Part shown: positions 30,483 to 38,249 of the stretch, piece after piece
Position numbering within the stretch: the stretch's first letter is position 1
How the letters are laid out: each line of letters opens with the position of its first letter
From: VFMC01 sp044238435
GTDB taxonomy: Bacteria > Actinomycetota > Acidimicrobiia > Acidimicrobiales > Ilumatobacteraceae
DNA length: 64,000 nucleotides
Reading direction: 5' to 3'
Assembly (NCBI GenBank): GCA_044238435.1
Contig: JBIIDH010000002.1
Coordinates: 1-64,000, forward strand
The notes under the pieces: generated by a model
Database searches by the model: none
What the model was told of the DNA's origin: nothing
Seen by the model: only the letters and a program-made list of their open reading frames with translations
Position numbers and translations under genes: made by a program

Positions 30483-31782
30483 GTGGACGTCCTTCCTGGA
30501 GCGTTGTCTCGGTGAGGGTGGGCGCGGCTGACGCACGGCGATGGCGATCGACGTGTGCGGCCACTCGACTGCCGCCATCGATGCGGTCGATGGTGAGGTT
30601 TCCCGGGCCGAGTTCGTGGCGCAGGCTCCACAGGCCGCGTCCGGCGGCGAGGTCGTCGTGGTCGAAGCCACCCGCGTCGTCGACCACGGCGAGGTGGACC
30701 TGCTCGGCGTCGACCGACACGTCGAAACTCAGCCGGGTGGCGCCGGCGTTGAGCGCGTTCGACGTGAGGACGGATGCAGCATGACGCAGCATCTGGCCGG
30801 TGTCGCGGTCGACCACCGCCGAGGCGGTCTCGTAGGTGGGGACGCGTTCGACGGCGGCGCCGTGGTTCTGGGCGTTGCGCACGAACGGCTGCAGCACCTC
30901 GGCGAGACGCGCCGAGCCGGACTGCAGCAGTTCGTCGAGCTGGCGGAGTCGGAGCGCGAAGTCGAGTTCGTCGAGCATGCCGACCACCTCGTCGGTGTGC
31001 AGCGCACCGCGGTGCAGTCGCAGGGTGACCAGCCGGAGCTGGGCGCACACATCGTCGTGCAGCCAGTGCGCGCTGCGCCGGTGCTCGCTGCGCGCGGTCT
31101 CGACACGGATGAGATCGTTACGGGCAGCCTCGGTCGTGATCATCCGGCCGATCGACCATGCCGTCACACAGGCCAGGGCCACCCAGACGTGCACCGTGAG
31201 GTACACCGGTAGCAGGGTGTCGGCGACATCGATGTCGGGCACCGCCAGGGCGGTACCGACCAGGCCGCCGACCACACCGAGATGCATGGGCGACGACACC
31301 AGCGCCCACCAGAGCTGGCGCGGCGATGGCCGCCAGCCGATGGCATATGCGGTGAGCGAGGTGTCGGCGCCGATGACGATGCCGAGCCCGGTCGACAGCA
31401 GGGCGGCCCACCCGGGTGCCGTGCCGAAGATGCCACCCACCATCGCCAGGCCCACCAGCGATCGGAACGTGAGGTTCGCCCAGAGCGGTCGGGTGCGTTG
31501 CGTCCGCCCGAACAGGGTGAGCGCAGGGCCGATCATGCACACGAGCGTGGTCGCCACGAGCGCGAGCGGAGCGGGGTGTCGCAGCGCACTGATGCCGAGT
31601 TCGTGGTAGCTCGTGGCGTAGGTCAGCAGCACTGCGAGGCTGGCACTGAGGGCGAGCACCTGTGTGCCACCGGTGGAGCGCACGGTGATGTTGGGCCGGC
31701 GTTCGGGGTCGTCCCACGTGTTCGCCCCGGCGAGCAGCGCGAGCCACCGATCGAGCGACGCATCGTCGCGGGAAGAACTCAT
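30460..31782 (-). CDS. Membrane histidine-kinase-like protein with H-D-D box (copy 1)
   Basis: 440 aa. Six or so hydrophobic helices fill residues 45-205 (AL SASLAVLLTYATSYHE to VWVALACVTAWSIG). A HisKA_3-like box follows, SAHWLHDDVCAQLRLVTLRL, with H-D-D instead of the usual R-D-L-H-D-x. The ATPase domain has NALNAGATRLSFDVS (N box) and AVVDDAGGFDHDDL (G1), and a G2-like GRGLWSLRHELGPG. It lacks an extracytoplasmic sensor domain, so it probably senses the membrane itself or a partner. It pairs with the regulator at 29775-30482 and is paralogous to 36191-37498. CAGAAT 6 nt before ATG 31782 may be its -10. Confidence 0.75.
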   Translation of the reverse strand: MSSSRDDASLDRWLALLAGANTWDDPERRPNITVRSTGGTQVLALSASLAVLLTYATSYHELGISALRHPAPLALVATTLVCMIGPALTLFGRTQRTRPLWANLTFRSLVGLAMVGGIFGTAPGWAALLSTGLGIVIGADTSLTAYAIGWRPSPRQLWWALVSSPMHLGVVGGLVGTALAVPDIDVADTLLPVYLTVHVWVALACVTAWSIGRMITTEAARNDLIRVETARSEHRRSAHWLHDDVCAQLRLVTLRLHRGALHTDEVVGMLDELDFALRLRQLDELLQSGSARLAEVLQPFVRNAQNHGAAVERVPTYETASAVVDRDTGQMLRHAASVLTSNALNAGATRLSFDVSVDAEQVHLAVVDDAGGFDHDDLAAGRGLWSLRHELGPGNLTIDRIDGGSRVAAHVDRHRRASAAPTLTETTLQEGRPRAASAAG

Positions 31783-31843
31783 CTCCCGATTCTGCCCGAG
31801 TCGACGGGGCCGTCAGGACATCACCTCTACCCTCCCGACGACA

Positions 31844-31849
31844 TATCGT
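31844..31849 (+). promoter_or_regulatory. Leaderless -10 element of ABC importer operon
   Basis: TATCGT, 7 nt before ATG 31857. The kinase gene diverges 75 nt away. Confidence 0.5.
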
Positions 31850-31856
31850 CGGTGGC

Positions 31857-33374
31857 ATGAGCCGAGCCCGACGGGTGCCGAGATCGAGCGCTCGCCGGAG
31901 CCGGTGGGTGGCAGCCGCGGTGCTGGCGATGACGGCGGCCGCATGCGCAGGCTCGGATGCGGGCACAGGGGCCGCCGATCGCGGCACGGTCACCTCGGCG
32001 CCCGACGCGGCGGCACCGACGTCGGCCGATGATGGTGCGCCCGGCACCACCGAGCCGTCGACTGTTGCGCCGACGGCAATCGGTCGGTGCAGCGAGCCTG
32101 CCACCGGTGCGGCGCAGGCGACGGTGCTCCTGTGGGAGATCATCGGAGGCGACGAGGGCCAGAACGCGTTCGACGAGTTGGTGGCCGAGTTCAACGCCTC
32201 GCAGACAGCGGTCAGGCTCGTCGCCGAGTCGGTCGGCGGCGCCAACGATCTGCTGTTCACGTTGTCGCAGACGCCGGCCGCCGAGTGGCCCGATCTCGTC
32301 GTGGCCACCCCGCAGGCCTTGAAGCGCCTGCTCGACTCCGGACGGGTGGTGAGGCCCGACGAGTGCCCAGGTGGTCAGGTGGCGGGCGACGGGCTGCTAC
32401 CCGTGGTGCGGGCGACGTATGAGGTCGACGGTGTGCTGCAGGCCGTGCCGTTCGGGGTGTCGACCTCGGTGCTGTGGTTCGACGCGGTCGAGATGCGCGC
32501 CGCAGGGCTCGATCCGGCGTCGCCTCCGGCCACGCTCGAAGCACTTGCCGCTGCGTCACGCCAGATCGTCGACAGCGGTGTCAGCCCATACGGTCTGGTG
32601 GTGTACGACTGGATGACCGCCTACCTGATCACCAATGGTGCACTGCAGCGGGGCGAGATGTTCGCACTGCCCGACAACGGACGATCGGGCGGCCCGGTGT
32701 CGGTCGATCTCGACACGCCGGCCAACCGCGAGACCCTCACCTGGTTGCGCGACATCGTGGCCGTGAACGGCGGAGTGTCGATCGGGCTCACCCCGGCCGG
32801 GGTGGAAGATCTCACCCGCGTCGCCGATCCGCTCGATGGGGCGACGATGACCGTGCACACCTCGGCCGCGCTCGGCGATGTGATCGCGCTGTTGGAGGCG
32901 GGCTCGTTCCCGGGGGTGGAACTGGGGGTGAGCCCCTTGCCCGGACCGGGGCGCGGTGCGGTGCTGGGCGGGAACGGGTTCTTCCTCATCGACCACGGCG
33001 ACCCCGCCCGTGCCGGGGCTGCGTTCGATGTGGTGACCTGGTTCACCGAGCCCGCCAACATCGCCCGCTTCGATGCCGCCACCGGCTACATCCCGCCGTC
33101 GTTTCGGGTCGCCGCCGAACCGGTGCTCGTGGCCGCCTGGGCCGAGCACCCCGAGATGCGGGTGGCGTGGGACCAGGTGCTCGCCCTCCCTGGCAACGAC
33201 GTGACGGCCGGGGCGCTGTTCGGGCCGAGCGCCGAGGTGGAGCGGCTCTTCTTCGAACTCACGGCCGACGTGGTCGACAACGGCATGCCTCCGGCCGAGG
33301 CGCTGCAGGGGCTCACCGACGACATCAACGCGCTGCTCGCCCAGTACGACGCGGTGATCGGTTCCGGCGGGTGA
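31857..33374 (+). CDS. ABC substrate-binding lipoprotein, sugar-type (family 1)
   Basis: 505 aa. Twin-Arg-rich start, hydrophobic stretch, and lipobox TAAAC with acylated Cys30, then a Thr/Ala/Pro linker, so it is a membrane-anchored binding protein. TVLLWEIIGGDEGQNAFDEL, AEFNASQTAVRLVAES and WPDLVVATPQALKRLLDSG match the maltose-type family 1 fold, which is twice as long as molybdate-type ModA. A downstream permease/ATPase pair is of molybdate type, a mismatch noted as a finding. The stop overlaps the permease start (GTGA). Confidence 0.87.
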   Translation: MSRARRVPRSSARRSRWVAAAVLAMTAAACAGSDAGTGAADRGTVTSAPDAAAPTSADDGAPGTTEPSTVAPTAIGRCSEPATGAAQATVLLWEIIGGDEGQNAFDELVAEFNASQTAVRLVAESVGGANDLLFTLSQTPAAEWPDLVVATPQALKRLLDSGRVVRPDECPGGQVAGDGLLPVVRATYEVDGVLQAVPFGVSTSVLWFDAVEMRAAGLDPASPPATLEALAAASRQIVDSGVSPYGLVVYDWMTAYLITNGALQRGEMFALPDNGRSGGPVSVDLDTPANRETLTWLRDIVAVNGGVSIGLTPAGVEDLTRVADPLDGATMTVHTSAALGDVIALLEAGSFPGVELGVSPLPGPGRGAVLGGNGFFLIDHGDPARAGAAFDVVTWFTEPANIARFDAATGYIPPSFRVAAEPVLVAAWAEHPEMRVAWDQVLALPGNDVTAGALFGPSAEVERLFFELTADVVDNGMPPAEALQGLTDDINALLAQYDAVIGSGG

Positions 33375-34207
33375 GCGGTCGGTCGCGCCGCCGCGGTCGT
33401 CGTGTCGGGTTGCCCTGGCCGGCCCTGGTGCTGGCCGTCGTCGCGGTGCTGTTCTTCGCCCTGCCGCTGGTGGGCCTGCTGTGGCGCGCCCCCTGGAGCA
33501 ACGCGTGGCGGTATCTCAGCGACGACGCTGCGCTGACGGCGTTGCGCCTGTCGCTGGTGTGCTCGCTGTGGGCCACGGCGCTGTCGGTGCTGTTCGGTGT
33601 ACCGCTCGCCTGGCTGCTGGCGCGTGTCGAGTTCCCCGGCCGCGCCGTCGTGCGCGCCCTGTGCACGTTGTCGATGGTGCTGCCGCCCGTGGTGGGTGGT
33701 GTGGCACTGTTCTTCGCTCTGGGCCGTCGCGGGGTGGTGGGCCAGTACCTCGACCGGTGGTTCGACCTGCGCCTGCCGTTCACCACCGCCGGTGTGGTGG
33801 TGGCCCAGACCTTCGTCGCGATGCCGTTCCTCGTGGTCACCGTCGAGGCCGCGTTGCGTCAGCTCGACCTGCGTGTCGACGACGCCTCACGCACCCTCGG
33901 TGCCTCGAGTTGGTACACGTTCCGTCGCGTCACTCTGCCCGCCATCCGCCCGGCGCTGGTGGCCGGAGCAGTGCTGGCCTGGGCCCGTGCCCTCGGCGAG
34001 TTCGGCGCCACCATCACCTTTGCCGGCAACTTCCCCGGCACCACCCAGACCCTGCCGCTCGCCGTGTACCTGGCCCTCGAGACGAATCCCGAGCAGGCCA
34101 TCGTGCTGGCGCTGGTGCTGATCGCCGTGTCGTTCGCCGTGCTGGTGGGCCTGCGCGACCGGTGGCTGGGCCGCGAGCGCACCACCGTGCCGGAGGTGAT
34201 GGCGTGA
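33371..34207 (+). CDS. ABC permease, ModB/CysTW type
   Basis: 278 aa, GTG 33371 in GTGA overlap. Six membrane helices, with LARVEFPGRAVVRALCTLSM, SMVLPPVVGGVALFFALGRRG and the EAA loop DDASRTLGASSWYTFRRVTL. GEFGATITFAGNFPGTTQTL is nearly diagnostic of ModB molybdate permeases. Sugar importers normally have two different permeases; only this one is present, so it should work as a homodimer. The stop overlaps the ATPase start. Confidence 0.88.
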   Translation: MSGRSRRRGRRVGLPWPALVLAVVAVLFFALPLVGLLWRAPWSNAWRYLSDDAALTALRLSLVCSLWATALSVLFGVPLAWLLARVEFPGRAVVRALCTLSMVLPPVVGGVALFFALGRRGVVGQYLDRWFDLRLPFTTAGVVVAQTFVAMPFLVVTVEAALRQLDLRVDDASRTLGASSWYTFRRVTLPAIRPALVAGAVLAWARALGEFGATITFAGNFPGTTQTLPLAVYLALETNPEQAIVLALVLIAVSFAVLVGLRDRWLGRERTTVPEVMA

Positions 34208-35268
34208 GCCTGGAGGCGGCCATCGAGGTACGCGTCGGTTCCCTCGCGCTCGATCTGGCGCTGTCGGTGCAGCCGGGTGAGGTGCTCGCGCTGCTGGGCC
34301 CGAACGGGGCAGGAAAGACCACCGTGCTGCGCTGCCTCGCCGGCCTCACCCCCATCGACGCGGGCTGCATCGCCATCGACGGCGTACCCGTCGACCGACC
34401 GGCGGGCGACGGCGCCGAGGTGTTCGTCGGGCCCGAGCACCGGCAGGTGGGGTTCGTCTTCCAGGACTACCTGTTGTTCGCACATCTGAGCGTGCTCGAG
34501 AACGTGGCCTACGGACTGCGTGCTCGCGGGGTCGCCAAGGTCGAGGCCCGCCGCCTTGCCGGCGAGTGGCTCGACCGCCTGGGGCTGGCGGCCTACGCAC
34601 GCCAGCGGCCGCGGGTGCTGTCGGGTGGGCAGGCACAGCGCACCGCACTGGCTCGGGCGTTGGCCACGGCGCCACGCTTACTGCTGCTCGACGAGCCGCT
34701 CGCAGCCCTCGACGTGGCCACCCGGTCCGCCGTGCGCCGCGACCTCCGTCAGCACCTCGACGACTTCGGCGGGATGTGCGTGCTCGTGACCCACGATCCG
34801 CTCGACGCATTCGCCCTCGCCGACCGGGTGGCGGTGGTCGACGCTGGTCGCATCGTGCAGACCGGCACCCTTGCCGACGTCACCGCTCATCCGCGCTCGC
34901 GCTATGCCGCCGACCTCGTGGGGGTGAACCTCGTGGCAGGCGATGTGCGCAGCGGCGTGCTCACCACGTCGACGGGCACCACGGTGGTCATCGCCGATGC
35001 TCCCGACGGCCCGTCGTTCGCCGTCATCCGTCCGCACTCGGTGGCGCTCGTGCGCATTCCTGCCGAGGGCTCGAGCGCACGCAACGTGTGGCCGGGCACG
35101 GTGACCATCATCGACCGATTGGGCGAGCGTGCCCGGGTGGGCATCGACGGCGTGCTGCCCCTGACGGCCGAGATCACGGTGGCCTCGCTCGAGGCCCTCG
35201 GCCTGCGCCCGGGCGACACCGTGCACGCGTCGGTGAAGGCCACCGACATCGAGTGCTACGCCGCATAG
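34204..35268 (+). CDS. ABC ATPase, ModC type with TOBE domain
   Basis: 354 aa, GTG 34204 in GTGA overlap. Walker A GPNGAGKTTVL, Q-loop VFQDYLLFAHLSV, signature LSGGQAQRTAL, Walker B LLLLDEPLAALD and the H-loop LVTHDPLDAF are intact. The C-terminal about 100 residues (ADLVGVNLVAGDVRS to VHASVKATDIECYAA) form a TOBE/Mop-like domain as in ModC, CysA and sugar ATPases. The final TAG stop is also the first three bases of the -10 element TAGGCT of the next gene. Confidence 0.92.
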   Translation: MSLEAAIEVRVGSLALDLALSVQPGEVLALLGPNGAGKTTVLRCLAGLTPIDAGCIAIDGVPVDRPAGDGAEVFVGPEHRQVGFVFQDYLLFAHLSVLENVAYGLRARGVAKVEARRLAGEWLDRLGLAAYARQRPRVLSGGQAQRTALARALATAPRLLLLDEPLAALDVATRSAVRRDLRQHLDDFGGMCVLVTHDPLDAFALADRVAVVDAGRIVQTGTLADVTAHPRSRYAADLVGVNLVAGDVRSGVLTTSTGTTVVIADAPDGPSFAVIRPHSVALVRIPAEGSSARNVWPGTVTIIDRLGERARVGIDGVLPLTAEITVASLEALGLRPGDTVHASVKATDIECYAA

Positions 35269-35271
35269 GCT
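35266..35271 (+). promoter_or_regulatory. Leaderless -10 of padR overlapping the ATPase stop codon
   Basis: TAGGCT starts at the TAG stop of the ABC ATPase gene and ends 8 nt before GTG 35280. Confidence 0.5.
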
Positions 35272-35279
35272 CGCCGCCC

Positions 35280-35816
35280 GTGAGCCGCCGCGCCGACCAG
35301 CACCTCCTGCTCGGCGAGTGGGCCTGTCTCGGTGCCGTCTACCCGGCGCCGACCCACGGCTTCGCTGTGGCGGCGCGACTGAAACCTGCCGGCGACATCG
35401 GGCGGGTGTGGTCGATGTCGCGTGCGCTCACATATCGCTCGCTCGATCAACTCACCGGCCGCGGCTACGTCGAGGCGGTGGGTGAGGAGCCGGGTATCGC
35501 GGGAGGGAACCGCACCATCCTGGCCGCCACCCGCACCGGTCGGGCCCAGTTGCGCCACTGGGTGGCGACCCCCGTGGCACACCTCCGCGACCTCCGCAGC
35601 GAACTGCTGGTGAAACTGGTGGTCGCCGACCTGTGCTCGATCGAAGTGCGACCGATGCTGGTGCAGCAGCGCGAGCGGGTGGCCGAGCTGGGCCGCGCCA
35701 TCGACGACACCCTGGCCGGAGACGCCGGCGCGACCGCAGTGGATCCGGTGCTGCTGTGGCGCAGTGAGGCATCGCACGCCGCGCTGCGGTTCCTTGACCG
35801 GCTGCTCGGTCCCTGA
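35280..35816 (+). CDS. PadR-family transcriptional regulator
   Basis: 178 aa. The winged-helix N-terminus begins LLLGEWACLGAVYPAPTHGF and runs through LTYRSLDQLTGRGYVEAV with a wing; the C-terminal dimerisation helices (LVKLVVADLCSIEVRPMLVQ) are the PadR/Vir type. PadR proteins repress genes and release DNA on binding small aromatic or other ligands. It starts 11 nt after the ABC importer operon and may control it, but the -10 at 35266 gives it its own transcript. The next feature is tRNA-Lys. Confidence 0.85.
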   Translation: MSRRADQHLLLGEWACLGAVYPAPTHGFAVAARLKPAGDIGRVWSMSRALTYRSLDQLTGRGYVEAVGEEPGIAGGNRTILAATRTGRAQLRHWVATPVAHLRDLRSELLVKLVVADLCSIEVRPMLVQQRERVAELGRAIDDTLAGDAGATAVDPVLLWRSEASHAALRFLDRLLGP

Positions 35817-35908
35817 CCAGTCGATTCCTGGTCGCGGCTCTCGCCGCCACCCGCATCGGCCGGGCATACTGGTCGTCCGGGTCGCCGCCTCGGCGGCACC
35901 GCTACCCG

Positions 35909-35983
35909 GCCCCTCTAGCTCAATGGCAGAGCAGCGGACTTTTAATCCGTTGGTTCAGGGTTCGAGCCCCTGGGGGGGCACCA
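35909..35983 (+). tRNA. tRNA-Lys (anticodon UUU)
   Basis: The cloverleaf is complete: acceptor GCCCCTC pairs with GGGGGGC (one G-U), D arm CTCAATGGCAGAG, anticodon stem GCGGA/TCCGT with loop CTTTTAA (anticodon TTT), T arm CAGGG/CCCTG with TTCGAGC. CCA is encoded (35981-35983). It stands alone, with no integrase next to it and no sign of use as an attachment site. Confidence 0.97.
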
Positions 35984-36014
35984 ACCACTGGGCGGCGTCG
36001 GGAGCCGGCCCGAT

Positions 36015-36058
36015 CGGTGTCGGGCGCGGTGGGCGCATGTACCGAGGTACATACACCG
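36015..36058. promoter_or_regulatory. Nested palindromes upstream of kinase copy 2
   Basis: ATGTACCGAGGTACAT (36037-36052) is a 16-bp dyad with only the central GA unpaired. It is flanked by the outer arms CGGTGT (36015-36020) and ACACCG (36053-36058). The weaker hairpin CACCC-CTTC-GGGTG follows at 36061-36074. The element lies 140 nt before ATG 36191, in the 207-nt gap after tRNA-Lys. It could be an operator or the tRNA terminator. Confidence 0.4.
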
Positions 36059-36190
36059 GCCACCCCTTCGGGTGCCATTGTGCCGGGCACGGTGCACCGC
36101 CTGGGTCGAGGCGATTCGAGTTGGCGCGCCGTCGACCGACGTCGCTCATGACCCCGCCATCACTGCCCCGTGCAATCCGGTTGACGGCCC

Positions 36191-37498
36191 ATGGCGGTTG
36201 ACGCGCGCCGCCATACCGACCGGCACGAGCGGGTGGGCATCACCGACGCAGTCGTGCGCGGCCCCGGCAGGTGGATGCCTCTGAACGCCTCGAGCACCAT
36301 GCACGCCCTGGCAGCGGGGTGCGTCGGTGCCCTGGCGGCGATCGGCATCGTTGCCACGCTCGAAGCCGAGGGCGACACACGCGCCCTGCGCACGGCTGGT
36401 GCCTGGGTGGCTGCCACCCTCCTGGCACTGCCCCTCGTCTGGCGGTCGCACGGTGGCTGGACCACCGGGGGCGTCGGTCTGGGTGTGCGCATCCTCGGCC
36501 TCGGTGCGCTCGTCGCCGCTGTGATGGTGTCGTTCGCCACCGAGTGGACGGTGGGGTTGTGGCCTGCCCTCGGTGTCTTCTTCGGCGCCGACGCCGCGCT
36601 GAGCATCCGTTCGGTACGCAGGCTTCCTGCCGGTGGTATGCCCCTCGGTCCGATGGTGCTGTCGGCCCGACACCTGCTGTGGCTGGTCCTCGTGGCCGCA
36701 GCAGCACTTGCGTTCGGCAGTGGTTGGTCCGCCGTGCCCGCTGCCGTGGTGGCGGCCGAGGTGGTCGCCCTCGTCGCGATGCTCACCACCTGGAGGGCGT
36801 TGCGTCTGCTCGCTCGCTACGACCACGAGATGCGCACCTCGCGCACCACAGTGCTCGAACGCGAACACCGGGCTCAGGCAGCCTTCATCCACGACGACGT
36901 GGTGCCGGCCGTTCGCCTCCTCCGTCAGCAGTTGATCCGCGGCGGCGTGCCCGATCCCGACAGCCTCGGGCAGGTGGTGGCCGAACTCGAACGCCTCGAG
37001 CACACCCTGCGTGACGGGCAACTCGATGCTGCCCTGCGCAGCGGCGGTGCCACCGTCGCCGAGATCGTGCAGCCGTTCCTGCGTGTCGCCCAGTCGAACC
37101 GCGTCACACTGCGCGGTGTGCCCAGCCGCGACGTCGGCTCGCTCCGCCTCGGCGAATCCGAGGGTCGGCTCCTGCGTCGGTGCGTGGCCGTGCCGGTCAC
37201 CAACGCGGTGCTCGCCGGGGCGCAGACGCTGGCCGTCGACATCGACATCGACGGCACACACCTGGTGGTGGTCGTCGAGGACGACGCGGGCGGATTCGAC
37301 CAGCACCCCCTCCACCAGGGTCGTGCGCTCGACCAGTTGGCCGGCGAACTGCACGACGCAGTGTCGGTCGAACGACTCGACGGCGGCACCCGCGTCACCA
37401 GCCGAGTGCCCATCGGCTCGTCTGCCGACCGGCCGTTCGCGCGTCGCTCACCCCGCACTTCGGCGCCGTCGCCGGCGAACGATCGAGGTACCCGATGA
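36191..37498 (+). CDS. Membrane histidine-kinase-like protein with H-D-D box (copy 2)
   Basis: 435 aa from ATG 36191; a later ATG (36275) is possible. About six helices lie in residues 38-215 (LAAGCVGALAAIGIVATL to VAAEVVALVAMLTTW). The kinase box is AFIHDDVVPAVRLLRQQL, again H-D-D. The ATPase has VTNAVLAGAQTLAVDIDI and VVVEDDAGGFDQHPL; the G2 loop is weak (GRALDQLAGEL), so ATP binding may be impaired. It matches copy 1 in topology, IVQPFLRVAQ-type segments and length. Its stop overlaps the regulator start (ATGA). No Shine-Dalgarno or TANNNT was found, so the start is uncertain. Confidence 0.75.
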   Translation: MAVDARRHTDRHERVGITDAVVRGPGRWMPLNASSTMHALAAGCVGALAAIGIVATLEAEGDTRALRTAGAWVAATLLALPLVWRSHGGWTTGGVGLGVRILGLGALVAAVMVSFATEWTVGLWPALGVFFGADAALSIRSVRRLPAGGMPLGPMVLSARHLLWLVLVAAAALAFGSGWSAVPAAVVAAEVVALVAMLTTWRALRLLARYDHEMRTSRTTVLEREHRAQAAFIHDDVVPAVRLLRQQLIRGGVPDPDSLGQVVAELERLEHTLRDGQLDAALRSGGATVAEIVQPFLRVAQSNRVTLRGVPSRDVGSLRLGESEGRLLRRCVAVPVTNAVLAGAQTLAVDIDIDGTHLVVVVEDDAGGFDQHPLHQGRALDQLAGELHDAVSVERLDGGTRVTSRVPIGSSADRPFARRSPRTSAPSPANDRGTR

Positions 37499-38229
37499 CC
37501 ACCGTGCTGCTCGTCGACGACAGCGCCCACGCCTGCGAGCTGTTCGCCGACGCGATCCGCCAGCGTCTCGAGTACGACGTCATCACGCTCCGCTCGCCGA
37601 GTGAGGTCACCGCCGAGCTCGTTCAGGCCGAGCAGATCGATGTTGCCGTGGTCGACCTGTCGTTCCCAGCCGACGAACTCACCGGTGCCGATGTGCTGCT
37701 GCAACTGCACCTCGACACGCCGTCGACACGGTTGATCATCCTCACCGATGGCGACGCCTGGGCTGCCGACCTGTTGCGCGACAGCTGGGAGGTGTTGCCC
37801 ATCGCCTGCGCGCTCAGCAAGAGCAGTCCGGTGAGCGTTCAGCTCGATGCGGTGCGGTGTGTGGTGGAGGAGGGAGAGGCACCGATCGATCCGGTGCTGC
37901 AGCCGTTGCTGCCGGCGGTGAAGAGCCCGTGGCGCACGCTCGACGGGTTCAGCCGCCTGGTGCAGCACCGGGGCCATGCCAAGTTGTGGCAGGCCGTGCT
38001 GGCGTGCGGACCGACCGCCGAGTACCAGGACCTGGCCCAGTACAGCGGGTTGCGGCTCAATGCGCTGCGGAACTACCGCGCCCAACTGTTGCCCGAGTTG
38101 AGCCTGCACGGTCTGCACAACCCGCCGATGCGCGACCTCTACATGTTCGTGATGCGGTGCCGGCCGTTCCTCGCCCCGTTCGTGGAGGCCAAAGGGCTCA
38201 CCCTGCGCGCCGAGCGCTCCGACGGCTGA
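37495..38229 (+). CDS. Response regulator with atypical HTH output (copy 2)
   Basis: 244 aa, ATG 37495 with GAGG upstream. The receiver has TVLLVDDSAHACELFADAIR (Asp8-Asp9) and Asp54 in VAVVDLSF. After PVLQPLLPAVKSPWRTLDGF the output domain has RGHAKLWQAVLA, then DLAQYSGLRLNALRNYRAQL, and a helical tail ending FVMRCRPFLAPFVEA. It mirrors copy 1 at every motif. HTH residues that contact DNA differ (LKLNTVKNYR against LRLNALRNYR), so the two may bind related but not identical sites. It ends 20 nt before the convergent SnoaL-like gene. Confidence 0.8.
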   Translation: MTTVLLVDDSAHACELFADAIRQRLEYDVITLRSPSEVTAELVQAEQIDVAVVDLSFPADELTGADVLLQLHLDTPSTRLIILTDGDAWAADLLRDSWEVLPIACALSKSSPVSVQLDAVRCVVEEGEAPIDPVLQPLLPAVKSPWRTLDGFSRLVQHRGHAKLWQAVLACGPTAEYQDLAQYSGLRLNALRNYRAQLLPELSLHGLHNPPMRDLYMFVMRCRPFLAPFVEAKGLTLRAERSDG

Positions 38230-38249
38230 CGCGCCCGCTTGGCGCTCCG

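Noticed and set aside
35909..35983. tRNA-Lys as an integration site
   Set aside because: No integrase, no duplicated tRNA 3' end and no change in gene style on either side.
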